A stretch of 64,000 bases of DNA, taken from the NCBI RefSeq assembly GCF_038024875.1, contig NZ_CP136136.1, positions 992,001-1,056,000 on the forward strand, written 5' to 3'. The position numbers were made by a program, and so were the translations under genes. Below, piece by piece: positions 34,219-43,649 of this stretch; position 1 is the stretch's first letter, and each line of letters opens with the position of its first letter. Origin of the DNA: Gordonia rubripertincta. Its GTDB lineage: Bacteria; Actinomycetota; Actinomycetes; Mycobacteriales; Mycobacteriaceae. The notes under the pieces are model-generated. The model had not been told where the DNA came from. It worked only from the letters and a program-made list of their open reading frames with translations, and made no database searches.

Positions 34219-34282
34219 AACGAATATTCGTTCTTGATTAGCGGAGCGACCCGGCGCATACTTCAAAAAACGAGAGTTCGTT
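34219..34282. promoter_or_regulatory. Two matching TetR operators in a divergent promoter region
   Basis: AACGAATATTCGTT (34219-34232) is a perfect 14-base palindrome. AACGAGAGTTCGTT (34269-34282) is the same half-sites with a different centre. Both are followed by CTT. One lies at the promoter of the TetR gene and one just before the Shine-Dalgarno of the membrane gene. Confidence 0.75.
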
Positions 34283-34298
34283 CTTTTTGGAGGCCGTG

Positions 34299-35321
34299 AT
34301 GACCGCGTACACCGAACCGTCCGATCGAGAACTCGTCACGCAGGATCGGCCATCCGAACCGTCCCCCTCGCACGCAGCGTCGTGGCGCACCGTCGTCGCG
34401 CTGATCCTGGCGATACCGATCGTGGTCAGCACGATCGCGGCCATGTTCGTCTCCCTGGCGGTGGACCCGGGGCCGCACGACGTCCCGCTCGGCCTGGTCG
34501 CACCGGCACCCGCAGCGTCTGCCATCGAAACAGCGCTGGCCGATCGCGCAGGTGAGGATGCCTTCGCGGTCGAGCAGTTCGCCGACCCCGCCGCTGCGCG
34601 GAGAGCCATCGAATCCCGGGACATCGTCGGCGCCATCGCCGTCGGCCCGCAGGGCGTCACCGTCCTGACCGCCGAGGCCGGGTCCCCGGCGCTCGCCGGG
34701 ATCGTCGCCGGCGTCGGCACCGGGATCGCCACCGCGCAGTCCTTGCCGGTCACCACCGAGTCCGTCGTCGCCCCGCCGGCCACCGATGTACGCGGAACCG
34801 GATTCGCAGCGGGACTGCTCCCACTGCTCATCGCGGGGATCGCCCTCGGCGCGGCGTCGGCGATCGCCCTCGCCGGACGGGTGTGGATGCAGGCCACCGT
34901 CGTGTTGATCGGTCCGCTGATCGCCGGACTCGGGTTTGCCGCGGTCTGGTCGTGGCTCGGAGTCATCGACGGGCGCGTGCTGCCGGTGGCCCTGGCACTC
35001 GCCCTCATGATCGGCGCGATCTCCTGGTTCACCGCCGGGGCCGGCGCACTCCTCGGCGCGCCCGGCGTCGGCATCGCGGCGATCCTGATGATGCTGATCT
35101 CCAACCCACTGTCCGGGCTCGCATCGTCGCCGTACCTGCTCCCGGCTCCGTGGGGAGCCCTCGGCCAGTGGCTGCCGACCGGCGCCGGCGGCACCCTCAC
35201 CCGCTCGGTCGCCTACTTCCCCGACGCCGCGATCGCCGGCCCGCTGTGGGTTCTGTTGGGCTGGCTCGGCATCGGCGCCATCCTGCTCGCCGTCTCCGAC
35301 CTCCGGCTGCGCCGAGCCTGA
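34299..35321 (+). CDS. Membrane protein of the ABC-2/YhgE-Pip-like type, possible exporter
   Basis: 340 residues. One N-terminal span (VVALILAIPIVVSTIAAMFVSLAV) is followed by an extracytoplasmic domain of about 130 residues and then five or six C-terminal spans (FAAGLLPLLIAGIALGAASAIAL onward). This layout resembles YhgE/Pip and ABC-2 permease-like proteins. No ATPase gene is nearby. ATG 34299 is chosen for the TTTTTGGAGG tract six bases upstream. The divergent TetR gene and twin operators suggest an inducible export role (inference). It converges on the next gene with a 1-base gap. Confidence 0.75.
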   Translation: MTAYTEPSDRELVTQDRPSEPSPSHAASWRTVVALILAIPIVVSTIAAMFVSLAVDPGPHDVPLGLVAPAPAASAIETALADRAGEDAFAVEQFADPAAARRAIESRDIVGAIAVGPQGVTVLTAEAGSPALAGIVAGVGTGIATAQSLPVTTESVVAPPATDVRGTGFAAGLLPLLIAGIALGAASAIALAGRVWMQATVVLIGPLIAGLGFAAVWSWLGVIDGRVLPVALALALMIGAISWFTAGAGALLGAPGVGIAAILMMLISNPLSGLASSPYLLPAPWGALGQWLPTGAGGTLTRSVAYFPDAAIAGPLWVLLGWLGIGAILLAVSDLRLRRA

Positions 35322-35322
35322 C

Positions 35323-36090
35323 TCAGGCGTGCCGGCCGCGAGTCTGTCGGAACACCGCGACGAACAGCTGGAGAAGGCCGATCATCGCCAGGATCGCACC
35401 GGTCCCGGCGATGATCGCTGTCAGCACCCCTGCGGTTCCGTCGGAGACACCGATGGCCCACATGACCGTGGCCACGATCATCGCGACGAAGGCGAGGATC
35501 ACGCGGGAAGGCCGCTCCCAGACCGTGACGGTTCCGGGCCCATTCATCCCGGCGGCCTGGGCCGTCGCGCGGGTGCCCTCCAGGAACAGGGTGAGGACGG
35601 CGATCACCACACCCAGCCACGGCGGCGCCCCGGCCATTACGACGATCCCGGCGAGGAAGATGTCCGACCAGCGGTCGGCCATGGTGTCGAGGACCCGTCC
35701 CCACTGCGTCGCCGTACCGGTCTGGGCAGCGATCGCGCCGTCCACACCGTCGAGTACCGCGGCGAGGAGGATGACGAGTGCGGCGACGGCGTACCACCCG
35801 CCCCCGGCGAAGCTCACCGCGAACGCGATCGCGGTGCCCGCAGCTCCGCAGACGGTGATCACGTTGGGCGTGACACCCAGTCGAACCAGCGGTCGCGCGC
35901 ACGCACTGCTGAGGAGCACCCACCGTTCGACCCAGAAGGACGCGCGGGGATCGATGCCGCCGTGTAACTCCGACCATGCGTCGAGCACGGCGTCACGGTG
36001 CAAGCGCCGTGCGCGGTGGCGTTCGTCGACGCGGCGACCCGGTCTGGTCGAGCCGCCGACGCGGCGATCCGGTTCAGCCGACACGGTCAT
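35323..36090 (-). CDS. CDP-alcohol phosphatidyltransferase family membrane protein
   Basis: 255 residues with about six spans. The catalytic signature D-x2-D-G-x2-A-R-x8-G-x3-D-x3-D is present as LDGVDGAIAAQTGTATQWG followed by RVLDTMAD, with spacing exact but the Arg replaced by Ala. All four aspartates and both glycines remain. The family transfers a phospho-alcohol to or from CDP-linked lipids (phospholipid or polyol-phosphate substrates). The start overlaps the end of the YihY gene by 17 bases. Substrate unknown; the Arg change is noteworthy. Confidence 0.83.
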   Translation of the reverse strand: MTVSAEPDRRVGGSTRPGRRVDERHRARRLHRDAVLDAWSELHGGIDPRASFWVERWVLLSSACARPLVRLGVTPNVITVCGAAGTAIAFAVSFAGGGWYAVAALVILLAAVLDGVDGAIAAQTGTATQWGRVLDTMADRWSDIFLAGIVVMAGAPPWLGVVIAVLTLFLEGTRATAQAAGMNGPGTVTVWERPSRVILAFVAMIVATVMWAIGVSDGTAGVLTAIIAGTGAILAMIGLLQLFVAVFRQTRGRHA

Positions 36091-36967
36091 CCCGGATTCC
36101 GGCCCCCCGAGCCCCGTCGAGAGCCTGACCGACCGCCCATCCGACGATCACCAGCACATGCAGGACGTAAAGCCAGAGGCCGGCCGCCACCACTCCGCCG
36201 ATGACGCGCAGACCGCCGTAGGGGATGCCGACGTCGATGGGCAGGGAAAGGAACAACAGGAATCCCTGCACGAAGCCGGCGATGAACGAGGCCGTCCCAA
36301 GTGCCGTCACCGCGGCGACCGCGAGGCGCGGACGGCCGGGCGTGACCTTCCAGTACACCCAGGTCAGGACCACCGCGAGGGTCAGCCACACGGTGACGAA
36401 TCCGGCCACCACCCGCGCCGCGAGGTCCCCGAGTCCTCCGGAACCCCCGCCGTCGGGCGTCAGTCCGGTGGCCGAACCGCCTACCGCGACCAGGATGTGC
36501 GTCAGTGGCGGCACCAGGACGAACAACGCAAGGACCGACACTCGGGCGCGCCATCCGGTGAAACGATCCTTCTCCGGATGGAACATCAGGCAGGCCCGCC
36601 GGAGGCCCTCGCCGTAGAACGACGCCGGGAACAGCAGGACGAGCGCACTCAGGGCGGAGAGCCCGGTGCCGATCGCCACTGCCTCGTCGAAGACCACGCG
36701 GCCGCCCATGTCCGGGGGGATGAGCACGCCCAAGCCCAGCCACTCGTCTTTCGCCGACGACGCCTCGCGCGCCCACGTCATCGACCAGATGGCCAGCAGC
36801 ACCCAGGGGACCACGGCGATCGCGGCATAGTAGGTCAGCGTTGCCGCGGCGGCGGAGAGGTCGCCGCGGGCGAGGACGGCCCGTGTGTCGGACAGCACCG
36901 CGCGCGCGTCGAACGACCGCGTCCCGTGCACGCGGGCGCTCGGCGGGGCGGAGGAACTGAGGGTCAC
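36074..36967 (-). CDS. YihY/BrkB-family inner-membrane protein
   Basis: 297 residues with six hydrophobic spans and the family pattern: LSAAAATLTYYAAIAVVPWVLLAI at the N-terminus, then FYGEGLRRACLMFHPEKDRFTGWRAR and VYWKVTPGRPRLAVAAVTALG. Members were once called ribonuclease BN or virulence factor BrkB; function is not established. It is co-transcribed with the CDP-alcohol phosphatidyltransferase gene (17-base overlap), which suggests a lipid or envelope role (inference). Confidence 0.85.
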   Translation of the reverse strand: MTLSSSAPPSARVHGTRSFDARAVLSDTRAVLARGDLSAAAATLTYYAAIAVVPWVLLAIWSMTWAREASSAKDEWLGLGVLIPPDMGGRVVFDEAVAIGTGLSALSALVLLFPASFYGEGLRRACLMFHPEKDRFTGWRARVSVLALFVLVPPLTHILVAVGGSATGLTPDGGGSGGLGDLAARVVAGFVTVWLTLAVVLTWVYWKVTPGRPRLAVAAVTALGTASFIAGFVQGFLLFLSLPIDVGIPYGGLRVIGGVVAAGLWLYVLHVLVIVGWAVGQALDGARGAGIRDDRVG

Positions 36968-37045
36968 CCTGTCCGGTGTACCGGAAAAAGGTCTCGACTA
37001 GGCATGTCGCGGACGGCGATCGACGACCACGATGTCACAGCTAGG

Positions 37046-37666
37046 TCACACCGACGCGAAGAGTGCGACCGCCATACCGATCATGATCACCGCGACCACC
37101 GCGTCGAGGATCTTCCATGCCCGCGGGCTGGCGAAGAAATGCGACAGGCGCCGAGCGCCTCCCCCGAGCGTGGTGAACCACAGGACGCTGGCCAGGCAGG
37201 CCCCGATGGCGAAGGCCCACTTGCCGTTTCCGTGACCGTTGGCGATCGCGCCCATGGTCAGCACGGTGTCGAGGTAGACGTGCGGGTTGAGCCACGTGAG
37301 GGCCAGCGCCGTGCCCACGGCGACCCACCGCCCGGCCGATTCCGCCTCCTCGGCATTGGCGGCGATGGCCTCGTTGCTGCGCAGGCAGCGCCTCGCGGCG
37401 AGAAGTCCGAGCACCAGAACATAGAGACCGCCGATGAGTTTGGCGACGGCGATCACCTGCGGATGCGCCGCGACGATTGCACCGAGCCCGGCGACTCCCG
37501 CGACGATCAGCACGACGTCGGAGATGGCACACACCGCCACGATCGCCCCGGTGTGGCGTCGCGCGACGCCCTGCCGGAGGACGAAGACGTTCTGCGGACC
37601 GATCGCGACGATCAGGCCCGCGCCGGTGAGCAGACCGGCGATCGCGGGGAGGAGGTAACTGGACAC
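37046..37666 (-). CDS. lysE: LysE/ArgO-type basic amino acid exporter
   Basis: 206 residues with six spans. The N-terminus GLLTGAGLIVAIGPQNVFVLRQGV and the central ALTWLNPHVYLDTVLTMGAIA (NPH-Y-D) are diagnostic of LysE/ArgO. It exports lysine and arginine when they accumulate, for example during growth on peptides. It diverges from a LysG-type regulator with a dyad operator in the 85-base gap, as in Corynebacterium. Confidence 0.92.
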   Translation of the reverse strand: MSSYLLPAIAGLLTGAGLIVAIGPQNVFVLRQGVARRHTGAIVAVCAISDVVLIVAGVAGLGAIVAAHPQVIAVAKLIGGLYVLVLGLLAARRCLRSNEAIAANAEEAESAGRWVAVGTALALTWLNPHVYLDTVLTMGAIANGHGNGKWAFAIGACLASVLWFTTLGGGARRLSHFFASPRAWKILDAVVAVIMIGMAVALFASV

Positions 37667-37699
37667 CCGGTGAACGCTATGGGGTGCCGATAGATCAGT

Positions 37700-37731
37700 A
37701 CAGCAAATGTTTCTGACGAATCATTAGCTGT
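37700..37731. promoter_or_regulatory. Candidate LysG operator
   Basis: ACAGCAAATG (37700-37709) and CATTAGCTGT (37722-37731) form an inverted repeat (9 of 10 pairs) with a 12-base spacer in the divergent lysE-lysG gap. That is the expected size and place for a LysR-type activator site. Confidence 0.6.
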
Positions 37732-37751
37732 TCTTCATCTAGCCTGATGGC

Positions 37752-38660
37752 ATGGAGATCAGCCAGGAGGGCCTGCGCACCCTGGCCGCGGTACTCCGCG
37801 AAGGCACCTTCGACGCCGCGGCAGCGTCGCTGCACATCACGCCATCGGCGGTCAGCCAGCGGATCAAGACGTTGGAGTCGGCGGTCGGGCGGGTGGTGTT
37901 GCGCCGGACCAAACCGGCGTCGGCGACGCCGGACGGCGAGGTGCTGGTCCGCCTCGCCCGGCAGTGGGAGCTGCTGCTCGCCGAGACGCGTGCCGAGTTC
38001 GTCGGCGAACCCGATGACGACGACGCCCCGGTGGCCTCCCGGCCCCGTGTGCATCTGCCGATCGCGACGAACGCGGACTCGCTCGCGACCTGGCTGCTCC
38101 CGGTACTCGCCCGGTTCCACCGTGAGCACGCGGTCGCCGTCGAGGTGTTCCGTGACGACGAGACCCGCAGCAGCGCCCTGCTGAAGTCGGGTGACGCGCT
38201 CGCCGCGGTGACGTCGGAACCCATCGCCATCCGGGGTTGCGCCCTGCAGTCCCTCGGCAGCATGCGGTATCTGCCGGTCGCGACTCCGCAGTTCATCGAC
38301 ACCTGGCTACCGGACGGGCTCGACGCCGACGCACTGGCGAGGGCCCCGATGGTCCAGTTCGACCGCAACGACCACATCCAACTGGACATGGTCTCGGCGC
38401 TGGCCGGCCGCGCCGTCGACCCACCGGCGGCCTACATCCCGGCCTCCACCGAGTACCACCGCGCAGTGTCTCTCGGAATCGGCTGGGGCACAGTCCCTGT
38501 CGTCCAGATCCGGGAGGCGCTCGACGACGGTCGCGTGCGGCTGATCGCCGACCACCACCTCGACGTCCCGCTCTACTGGCAGTACTGGAAGCTCAGTTCG
38601 CCTCTGCTGCAACATCTCACGGACCTCATCGTCGCCGGGGCCGCGGAGTTGCTGTGCTGA
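37752..38660 (+). CDS. lysG: LysR-family activator of lysine export (LysG/ArgP type)
   Basis: 302 residues. The N-terminal winged helix (LAAVLREGTFDAAAASLHITPSAVSQRIKTLE) matches the ArgP/LysG subgroup, which carries this VSQRIK form. The effector domain follows (RPRVHLPIATNADSLATWLLPVL). It should activate lysE in response to lysine, arginine or histidine. No Shine-Dalgarno: TAGCCT ends exactly 6 bases before ATG 37752, so the gene is probably leaderless. It ends 13 bases before the convergent MFS gene. Confidence 0.92.
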   Translation: MEISQEGLRTLAAVLREGTFDAAAASLHITPSAVSQRIKTLESAVGRVVLRRTKPASATPDGEVLVRLARQWELLLAETRAEFVGEPDDDDAPVASRPRVHLPIATNADSLATWLLPVLARFHREHAVAVEVFRDDETRSSALLKSGDALAAVTSEPIAIRGCALQSLGSMRYLPVATPQFIDTWLPDGLDADALARAPMVQFDRNDHIQLDMVSALAGRAVDPPAAYIPASTEYHRAVSLGIGWGTVPVVQIREALDDGRVRLIADHHLDVPLYWQYWKLSSPLLQHLTDLIVAGAAELLC

Positions 38661-38673
38661 CCGTGCCAGAGGG

Positions 38674-40002
38674 TCAGTCGTTCACCGACACCAGCGTCGG
38701 CGGCGTCTCCTCGACCAGCGGGTTCTCGATCTCGTCGCGCCACATGCGGGCCGCGAGGTAGAACGCCCACGCGATGGGGACCGGTAGAAGGCCGGCCAGG
38801 ACGAACGTCGCGGTCAGGCCGATCGCCGACGAGACCGGGGCGGCGATCGCCATCGACACCGGCATCAGCGCGACCGACACGAAGAAGTCGAGGCTCGCGA
38901 TCCGGCCGAGCAGTGCCGGCGGGACACGACGCTGAAGCAGCGTTCCCCACAACACCATCGGGCCGTCGAACATCACGCCCATGCCGACACCGGCGGCGAC
39001 GAACATCCAGGTCGCGTCGGCGACACCCATCAGGACGAGCGGCACACTCGAGAACGACCAGATGCCGAACATGACCGTCAGATACCGCCGCGGCATCGGC
39101 AGGGATGCGAACACCAGAGATGTGGCGGCCGCACCGATACCGAATCCGGCCAGCACCCACGCGTGCTGGGAGGCACCTCCGTCAATTCGCTCGCGCAACG
39201 CGAACGGCACGAGCACCTCGATCGGGCCCATCGTCGCCAGGACCAGGACGCAGGCGAAGAACAGGGTTCCCCACAGCCACGGCGTGCGAATCATGTAGAC
39301 GAAACCCTCGACGAGGTCGACGACGACACTGCCGCGGGCACTCGTGCGCGCGACCTCCGCCTCCGACGTCTCCGGTTCGCCGAGGCGGCGAGAGGTCACC
39401 GGGCTCATCACCAGGTAACAGACCCCCGAGGCGATGGACGCGACGGCGGCCAGCACGACCGCCTGGCCCGGCGCGGATGCGGCGATGACCGCACCGGCGA
39501 CCATCGGACCGACGGCCTGGAACACCACCGGGCGGAAGAACCCCTCGATGCCGTTCGCCGCCTGCAGCTCCGACGCGGAGACCACGCCGGGCAGCAACGC
39601 CGAGTACGCCGGGTAGTACATGCCCATCGTGACGCCGGCGAGCAGCGATGCCATCACGACCATCCAGAGGTCGAGGACACCGAACACCGAGGCCGCACCC
39701 ACGGCGCCGAAGGCCGCCATCTTGGTGACCTCGAGACCGATCATGATGTGGCGCTGAGAGATCCGGTCGGCGAGTACACCACCGACCAGGGTCGACACGA
39801 GCATCCCGACCGCAGCGGTCCCGGTTGCCAGGGACACCTGTCCCGGCCCGCCGCCGAGGGCGATGACCTGCCAGATCACCGCGACGGTCCAGATTCCGTC
39901 GCCGAACATCGCCAGGACCAGACCCGACGCCAACAGCCGGTACTGCCGCCGCGCCAGGGGCTTCAGGGCGCGCGGCAGACGGGTGTCGACGGTGGTGCTC
40001 AC
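38674..40002 (-). CDS. MFS transporter (multidrug or metabolite efflux type)
   Basis: 442 residues, about twelve spans. The N-terminal half has FGDGIWTVAVIWQVIALGGGP and GGVLADRISQRHIMIGLEVTK (GxLaDRxxxRxxm loop 2-3). The second half (LGRIASLDFFVSVALMPVS) resembles the macrolide-efflux / tetracycline-type MFS family. Substrate unknown. Stands alone, 60 bases from the end of ku. Confidence 0.87.
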   Translation of the reverse strand: MSTTVDTRLPRALKPLARRQYRLLASGLVLAMFGDGIWTVAVIWQVIALGGGPGQVSLATGTAAVGMLVSTLVGGVLADRISQRHIMIGLEVTKMAAFGAVGAASVFGVLDLWMVVMASLLAGVTMGMYYPAYSALLPGVVSASELQAANGIEGFFRPVVFQAVGPMVAGAVIAASAPGQAVVLAAVASIASGVCYLVMSPVTSRRLGEPETSEAEVARTSARGSVVVDLVEGFVYMIRTPWLWGTLFFACVLVLATMGPIEVLVPFALRERIDGGASQHAWVLAGFGIGAAATSLVFASLPMPRRYLTVMFGIWSFSSVPLVLMGVADATWMFVAAGVGMGVMFDGPMVLWGTLLQRRVPPALLGRIASLDFFVSVALMPVSMAIAAPVSSAIGLTATFVLAGLLPVPIAWAFYLAARMWRDEIENPLVEETPPTLVSVND

Positions 40003-40062
40003 CTCTCGAGCTTGCCGGACACCACCGGTCTCAGGCCAGCGAATTTCGTCGGGAGAGCAACA

Positions 40063-41046
40063 TCAGCTGGCCTTGCGGGAGGCCTTCTTGGCCGGCGCCT
40101 TCTTCGCGGTGCTCTTGCCGGAATCGGAACTCGAGCCGCTCTTCGACGCCGTCTTCTTGGCGGTCGTCTTCTTCGCCGCGGCCTTCTTCGCGGGGGCCTT
40201 CTTGGCCGCCTTCTTCGCCGGGGCCTTCTTCGCGGTGGACTTCTCCTCGTCCGACCCGTCGTCGGAGGAGCCGCGATCCTTCACCGAGGCACGCAGCGCG
40301 GCAAGCAGATCGGCGACCTCGGAGTCCTCGTCCTCGGGCTTCTCCTCGTCGGACTCCGGGAACGCCTCACTGCCCTCGGCCTTCGCCTCGATCAGTTTGG
40401 ACAGTTCCTCCTGGTACCGGTCCTCGAATTCGGACGGGTCGTAGTCGGAAGCCATCGACTCGATCAGCGAGGCCGCCATCTTCAGCTCCTGATCGCGGAT
40501 CTCGGTGTCCTCATCGAGGAACCCGAAGTCGGGTTTGCGAACCTCGTCCGGCCACAGGAGGGTCTGCAGCGTCATCACGCCGTCGACGACCCGCAGCGCC
40601 GCCACCCGCGTGCGGTTACGCAGGGTGAATGACGCGATGGCCAGACGATCGGTCTCCTCGAGCGCCTTCGCCAGAAGCACGTAGGCCTTGGGCGACTTCG
40701 ACGACGGCTCCAGGTAATACGGCTTGTCGAAGTAGATCGGGTCGACCTGCTCGGCTGGCACGAACTCGAGGATCGAGATCTCCGGGCTCTTCTGCACGGG
40801 CAGCGTGGCCAAATCGTCCTTCGTCAGGATCACCGTCTCGCCCGATTCCGACTCGTAGGCATTCGCGATGTCGGAGTAGTCGACCTCGGTGTCGGTGCCC
40901 TCCCGCACGCGGCGGTAGCGGATGCGGGTGCCGTCGGAGGAGTCGACCTGATACGACTTCCGGTCATGACTCTCCGTCGCGGAATAGACCTTGACCGGTA
41001 CGTTCACCAGGCCAAAGCTGAGATCGCCCTTCCAGATCGAGCGCAT
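40063..41046 (-). CDS. ku: Ku homodimer protein of non-homologous end joining
   Basis: 327 residues from the canonical MRSIWKGDLSFGLVNVPVKVYSAT start (ATGs at 41055 and 41073 would add a short tail). Ku core to about residue 255, then an acidic linker, then a C-terminus of PAKKA/TAKKT-type repeats, a lysine-rich DNA-binding tail as in mycobacterial Ku. The protein encircles DNA ends and recruits LigD. It diverges from ligD with a 118-base gap in which no clear operator was seen. Confidence 0.93.
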   Translation of the reverse strand: MRSIWKGDLSFGLVNVPVKVYSATESHDRKSYQVDSSDGTRIRYRRVREGTDTEVDYSDIANAYESESGETVILTKDDLATLPVQKSPEISILEFVPAEQVDPIYFDKPYYLEPSSKSPKAYVLLAKALEETDRLAIASFTLRNRTRVAALRVVDGVMTLQTLLWPDEVRKPDFGFLDEDTEIRDQELKMAASLIESMASDYDPSEFEDRYQEELSKLIEAKAEGSEAFPESDEEKPEDEDSEVADLLAALRASVKDRGSSDDGSDEEKSTAKKAPAKKAAKKAPAKKAAAKKTTAKKTASKSGSSSDSGKSTAKKAPAKKASRKAS

Positions 41047-41164
41047 GTCGAACATTGTGCCAGGCATTCGCACGGCACGTCGTCAACCGGGCCCAACACG
41101 GCCGGGCCGACATCCACGCGCCGATCGACCCTGCCTCGAGGCGTCGGGTGTGGACAATGGGGGG

Positions 41165-43649
41165 ATGGCAGGCGGAGAGAACCTCGAGGTCGACGGCCGC
41201 CGGATCTCGATCACCAATCTCTCCAAGGTGCTCTATCCGGCGACCGGGACCCGGAAGTACGACGTCATCGACTACTACTCGCGCATCGCCGACGTCATGC
41301 TGCCGCATCTGCGCGATCGGATCGTCACCCGCAAACGCTGGCCGAACGGTGTCGAGTCGACGCCGTTCTTCGAGAAGGACATGCCCGACAGCGCACCCGA
41401 CTGGGTTCGTCGGTACGGAATCCAGCACAGCGAGCGGGTCATCGAATACGCGCTGGCCGAGGATCGCGCCACGCTCGTGTGGCTGGCCCAGATGGCGGCG
41501 CTCGAGATCCACGTCCCGCAATGGCGACTGCCGATCGGCCCCGATGGCGACCGCATGGCCAACCGCATCGTCTTCGATCTCGACCCCGGCCCGCGTGTCC
41601 CCCTGCACGAGACCGCGGGCGTGGCGGTGGAGATCCGGAACTGGCTGGGCGGCACCACCACCTACCCGGTGACCAGCGGCGGCAAGGGCATCCACATCTA
41701 CGCTCGACTGCCCAAACCGGTGAGCTCCGAGGCGGCGCGGAAGGTCGCGCGCGAGGTGGCCAACGAGTTCGCCCGGCAGAACAGCGATTTCATCACCGCC
41801 AACATGTCCAAGAAGATCCGCGACGACAAGGTCTTCATCGACTGGAGCCAGAACAACGCCTCCAAGACCACCCTGTCGCCGTACTCGTTGCGCGGACGCG
41901 AACAACCGTGGGTCGCCGCTCCCCGCACCTGGGACGAGATCGAGGACCCGAAGATCGCCCAGTTGCTCTACACCGAGGTCCTCGACCGCGTCGCCGACGT
42001 CGGCGATCTCCTCGAGGGGCTCGACGCCCCGTACGACGATGATCCGGCCACCGACGCCGGTCACGACACCGACCAGGCCGACACGGAAGACAGCGACGGG
42101 GACATCATCGACCCGGACACGTTGCGGGAGAACATCACCTCCGGTGACGGTCTCGCTCCCGACGATCGCCCCACCGAGGAGTCGCAGCCGGGTCGGATCA
42201 TCAATCTCCGGGAGTACCGCCGCAAGCGGGATGAGTCCAAGACCCCGGAGCCCTTCGGCGACGAGAACCACCGGCAGCGCCTCCGTGAATCCGACGAGGA
42301 GGCCGGCACCGCCCCCGAAACCGGTCCACGCGAACCGATCTTCGTCATCCAGGAACACCACGCGCGGCGCCTCCACTACGACTTCCGCCTCGAACACGAC
42401 GGGGTGCTGGTCTCGTGGGCCGTCCCGAAGAACCTGCCCACCGATCCGGACCAGAACCGGCTCGCGGTCCAGACCGAGGACCATCCGATGGACTATGCCG
42501 ACTTCGAGGGCGACATCCCGGCCGGGGAGTACGGTGGCGGGCACGTATCAATCTGGGACAAGGGCACTTTCGAGCTGGAGAAGTGGCGGGACAAAGAGGT
42601 CATCGTCCGCCTGCACGGTGAGAAGGTCCAGGGTCGGTACGCACTGATACGCACCGGCGACAAGAACTGGCTCGCCCACCTGATGACCGACGAGCCGCGC
42701 CCCATCGTCCCCGACAGTCTCAGCGATCCGCGGCCGATGCTCGCGACCGATGACCCGATCGACACGCTGAACGAACGGGACTGGGCGTTCGAGGGCAAGT
42801 GGGATGGGTATCGGCTCCTGGTGCGGTCGATCGGTGGCGAGTTCCGGCTCACGTCCCGGTCGGGGATCGACATGACGAAGGACTTCCCCGAATTCGCGGG
42901 CATCGCCGACGATCTCGGGCTGATGGACGTCGTCCTCGACGGCGAGGCGGTGGCCATCGACTCGACCGGCCGGACGAACTTCACGCTGTTCACGTCACGC
43001 AAGCACACCGATGTGCCGTACACGCTCAAACTGCACCTGTTCGACATCCTCTACCTCAACGGGACGTCGTTGCTCCGGAAACCGTGGTCCGTGCGACGCG
43101 AACTACTCGAGGAACTCGCGCCCGCCTTCCGCCGGTCGCCGTATGTCGATGTGCCGCCGTTGCTTCCGACGCCGGCGAGTGCTGCGATCGAGTACAGCCG
43201 CGAACACAACCTGGAAGGCGTCGTCGCCAAACGACGCGACTCGGTGTACCAGCAGGGTCGACGCTCCACCAAGTGGCTCAAACACAAGAACTGGAGCGAC
43301 ATCGAGGTGGTGGTCGGCGGTTACCGGCCCGGGCGCGGCAACCGCTCGCACACCATCGGATCGCTGTTGCTCGGGCTGCCCGAGGAGACCGGGCTCCGCT
43401 ACGTGGGACGCGTCGGCACCGGCTTCACCGATGCGCAATTGCGCTCGCTCGCCGAGGAACTCGAGCCGCTGGAGATCTCCCGGTCGCCGTTCCTGGACAA
43501 GCTCGACCGCCCCATCGCGTCGAGCGCGGTCTGGGGTGCTGCCCAAGATCGTCGGCGAGGTGCGCTTCATGGACTGGACCACCGCGGGCCACCTTCGACA
43601 CCCGAGCTGGCGCGGCATCCGCCGGGACAAACTCCCCGGAGATCTCTGA
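41165..43649 (+). CDS. ligD: ATP-dependent DNA ligase D (polymerase-phosphoesterase-ligase), frameshifted as sequenced
   Basis: The three-domain repair enzyme in mycobacterial order. An N-terminal primase-polymerase has catalytic Asp138/Asp140 in IVFDLDPG. A 3'-phosphoesterase near residue 397 has EHHARRLHYDFRLEHDG. An ATP ligase has nucleophile Lys545 in FEGKWDGYRLL. The frame breaks near the end (PIASSAVW) and continues in another frame as VLPKIVGEVRFMDWTTAGHL. Removing one G from GGGG at 43533-43536 restores it, giving 827 residues and a normal RHPSWRGIRRDKLPGDL end. Without the correction it appears fused to the MFS gene. ATG 41165 is chosen; an in-frame GTG at 41150 is possible. Partner of Ku. 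Confidence 0.9.

Noticed and set aside
34883..37693. Open frame of over 900 codons across several genes
   Set aside because: It overlaps four well-supported genes on either strand and has an Arg/Pro/His-rich composition without domains; it is a GC-driven shadow.
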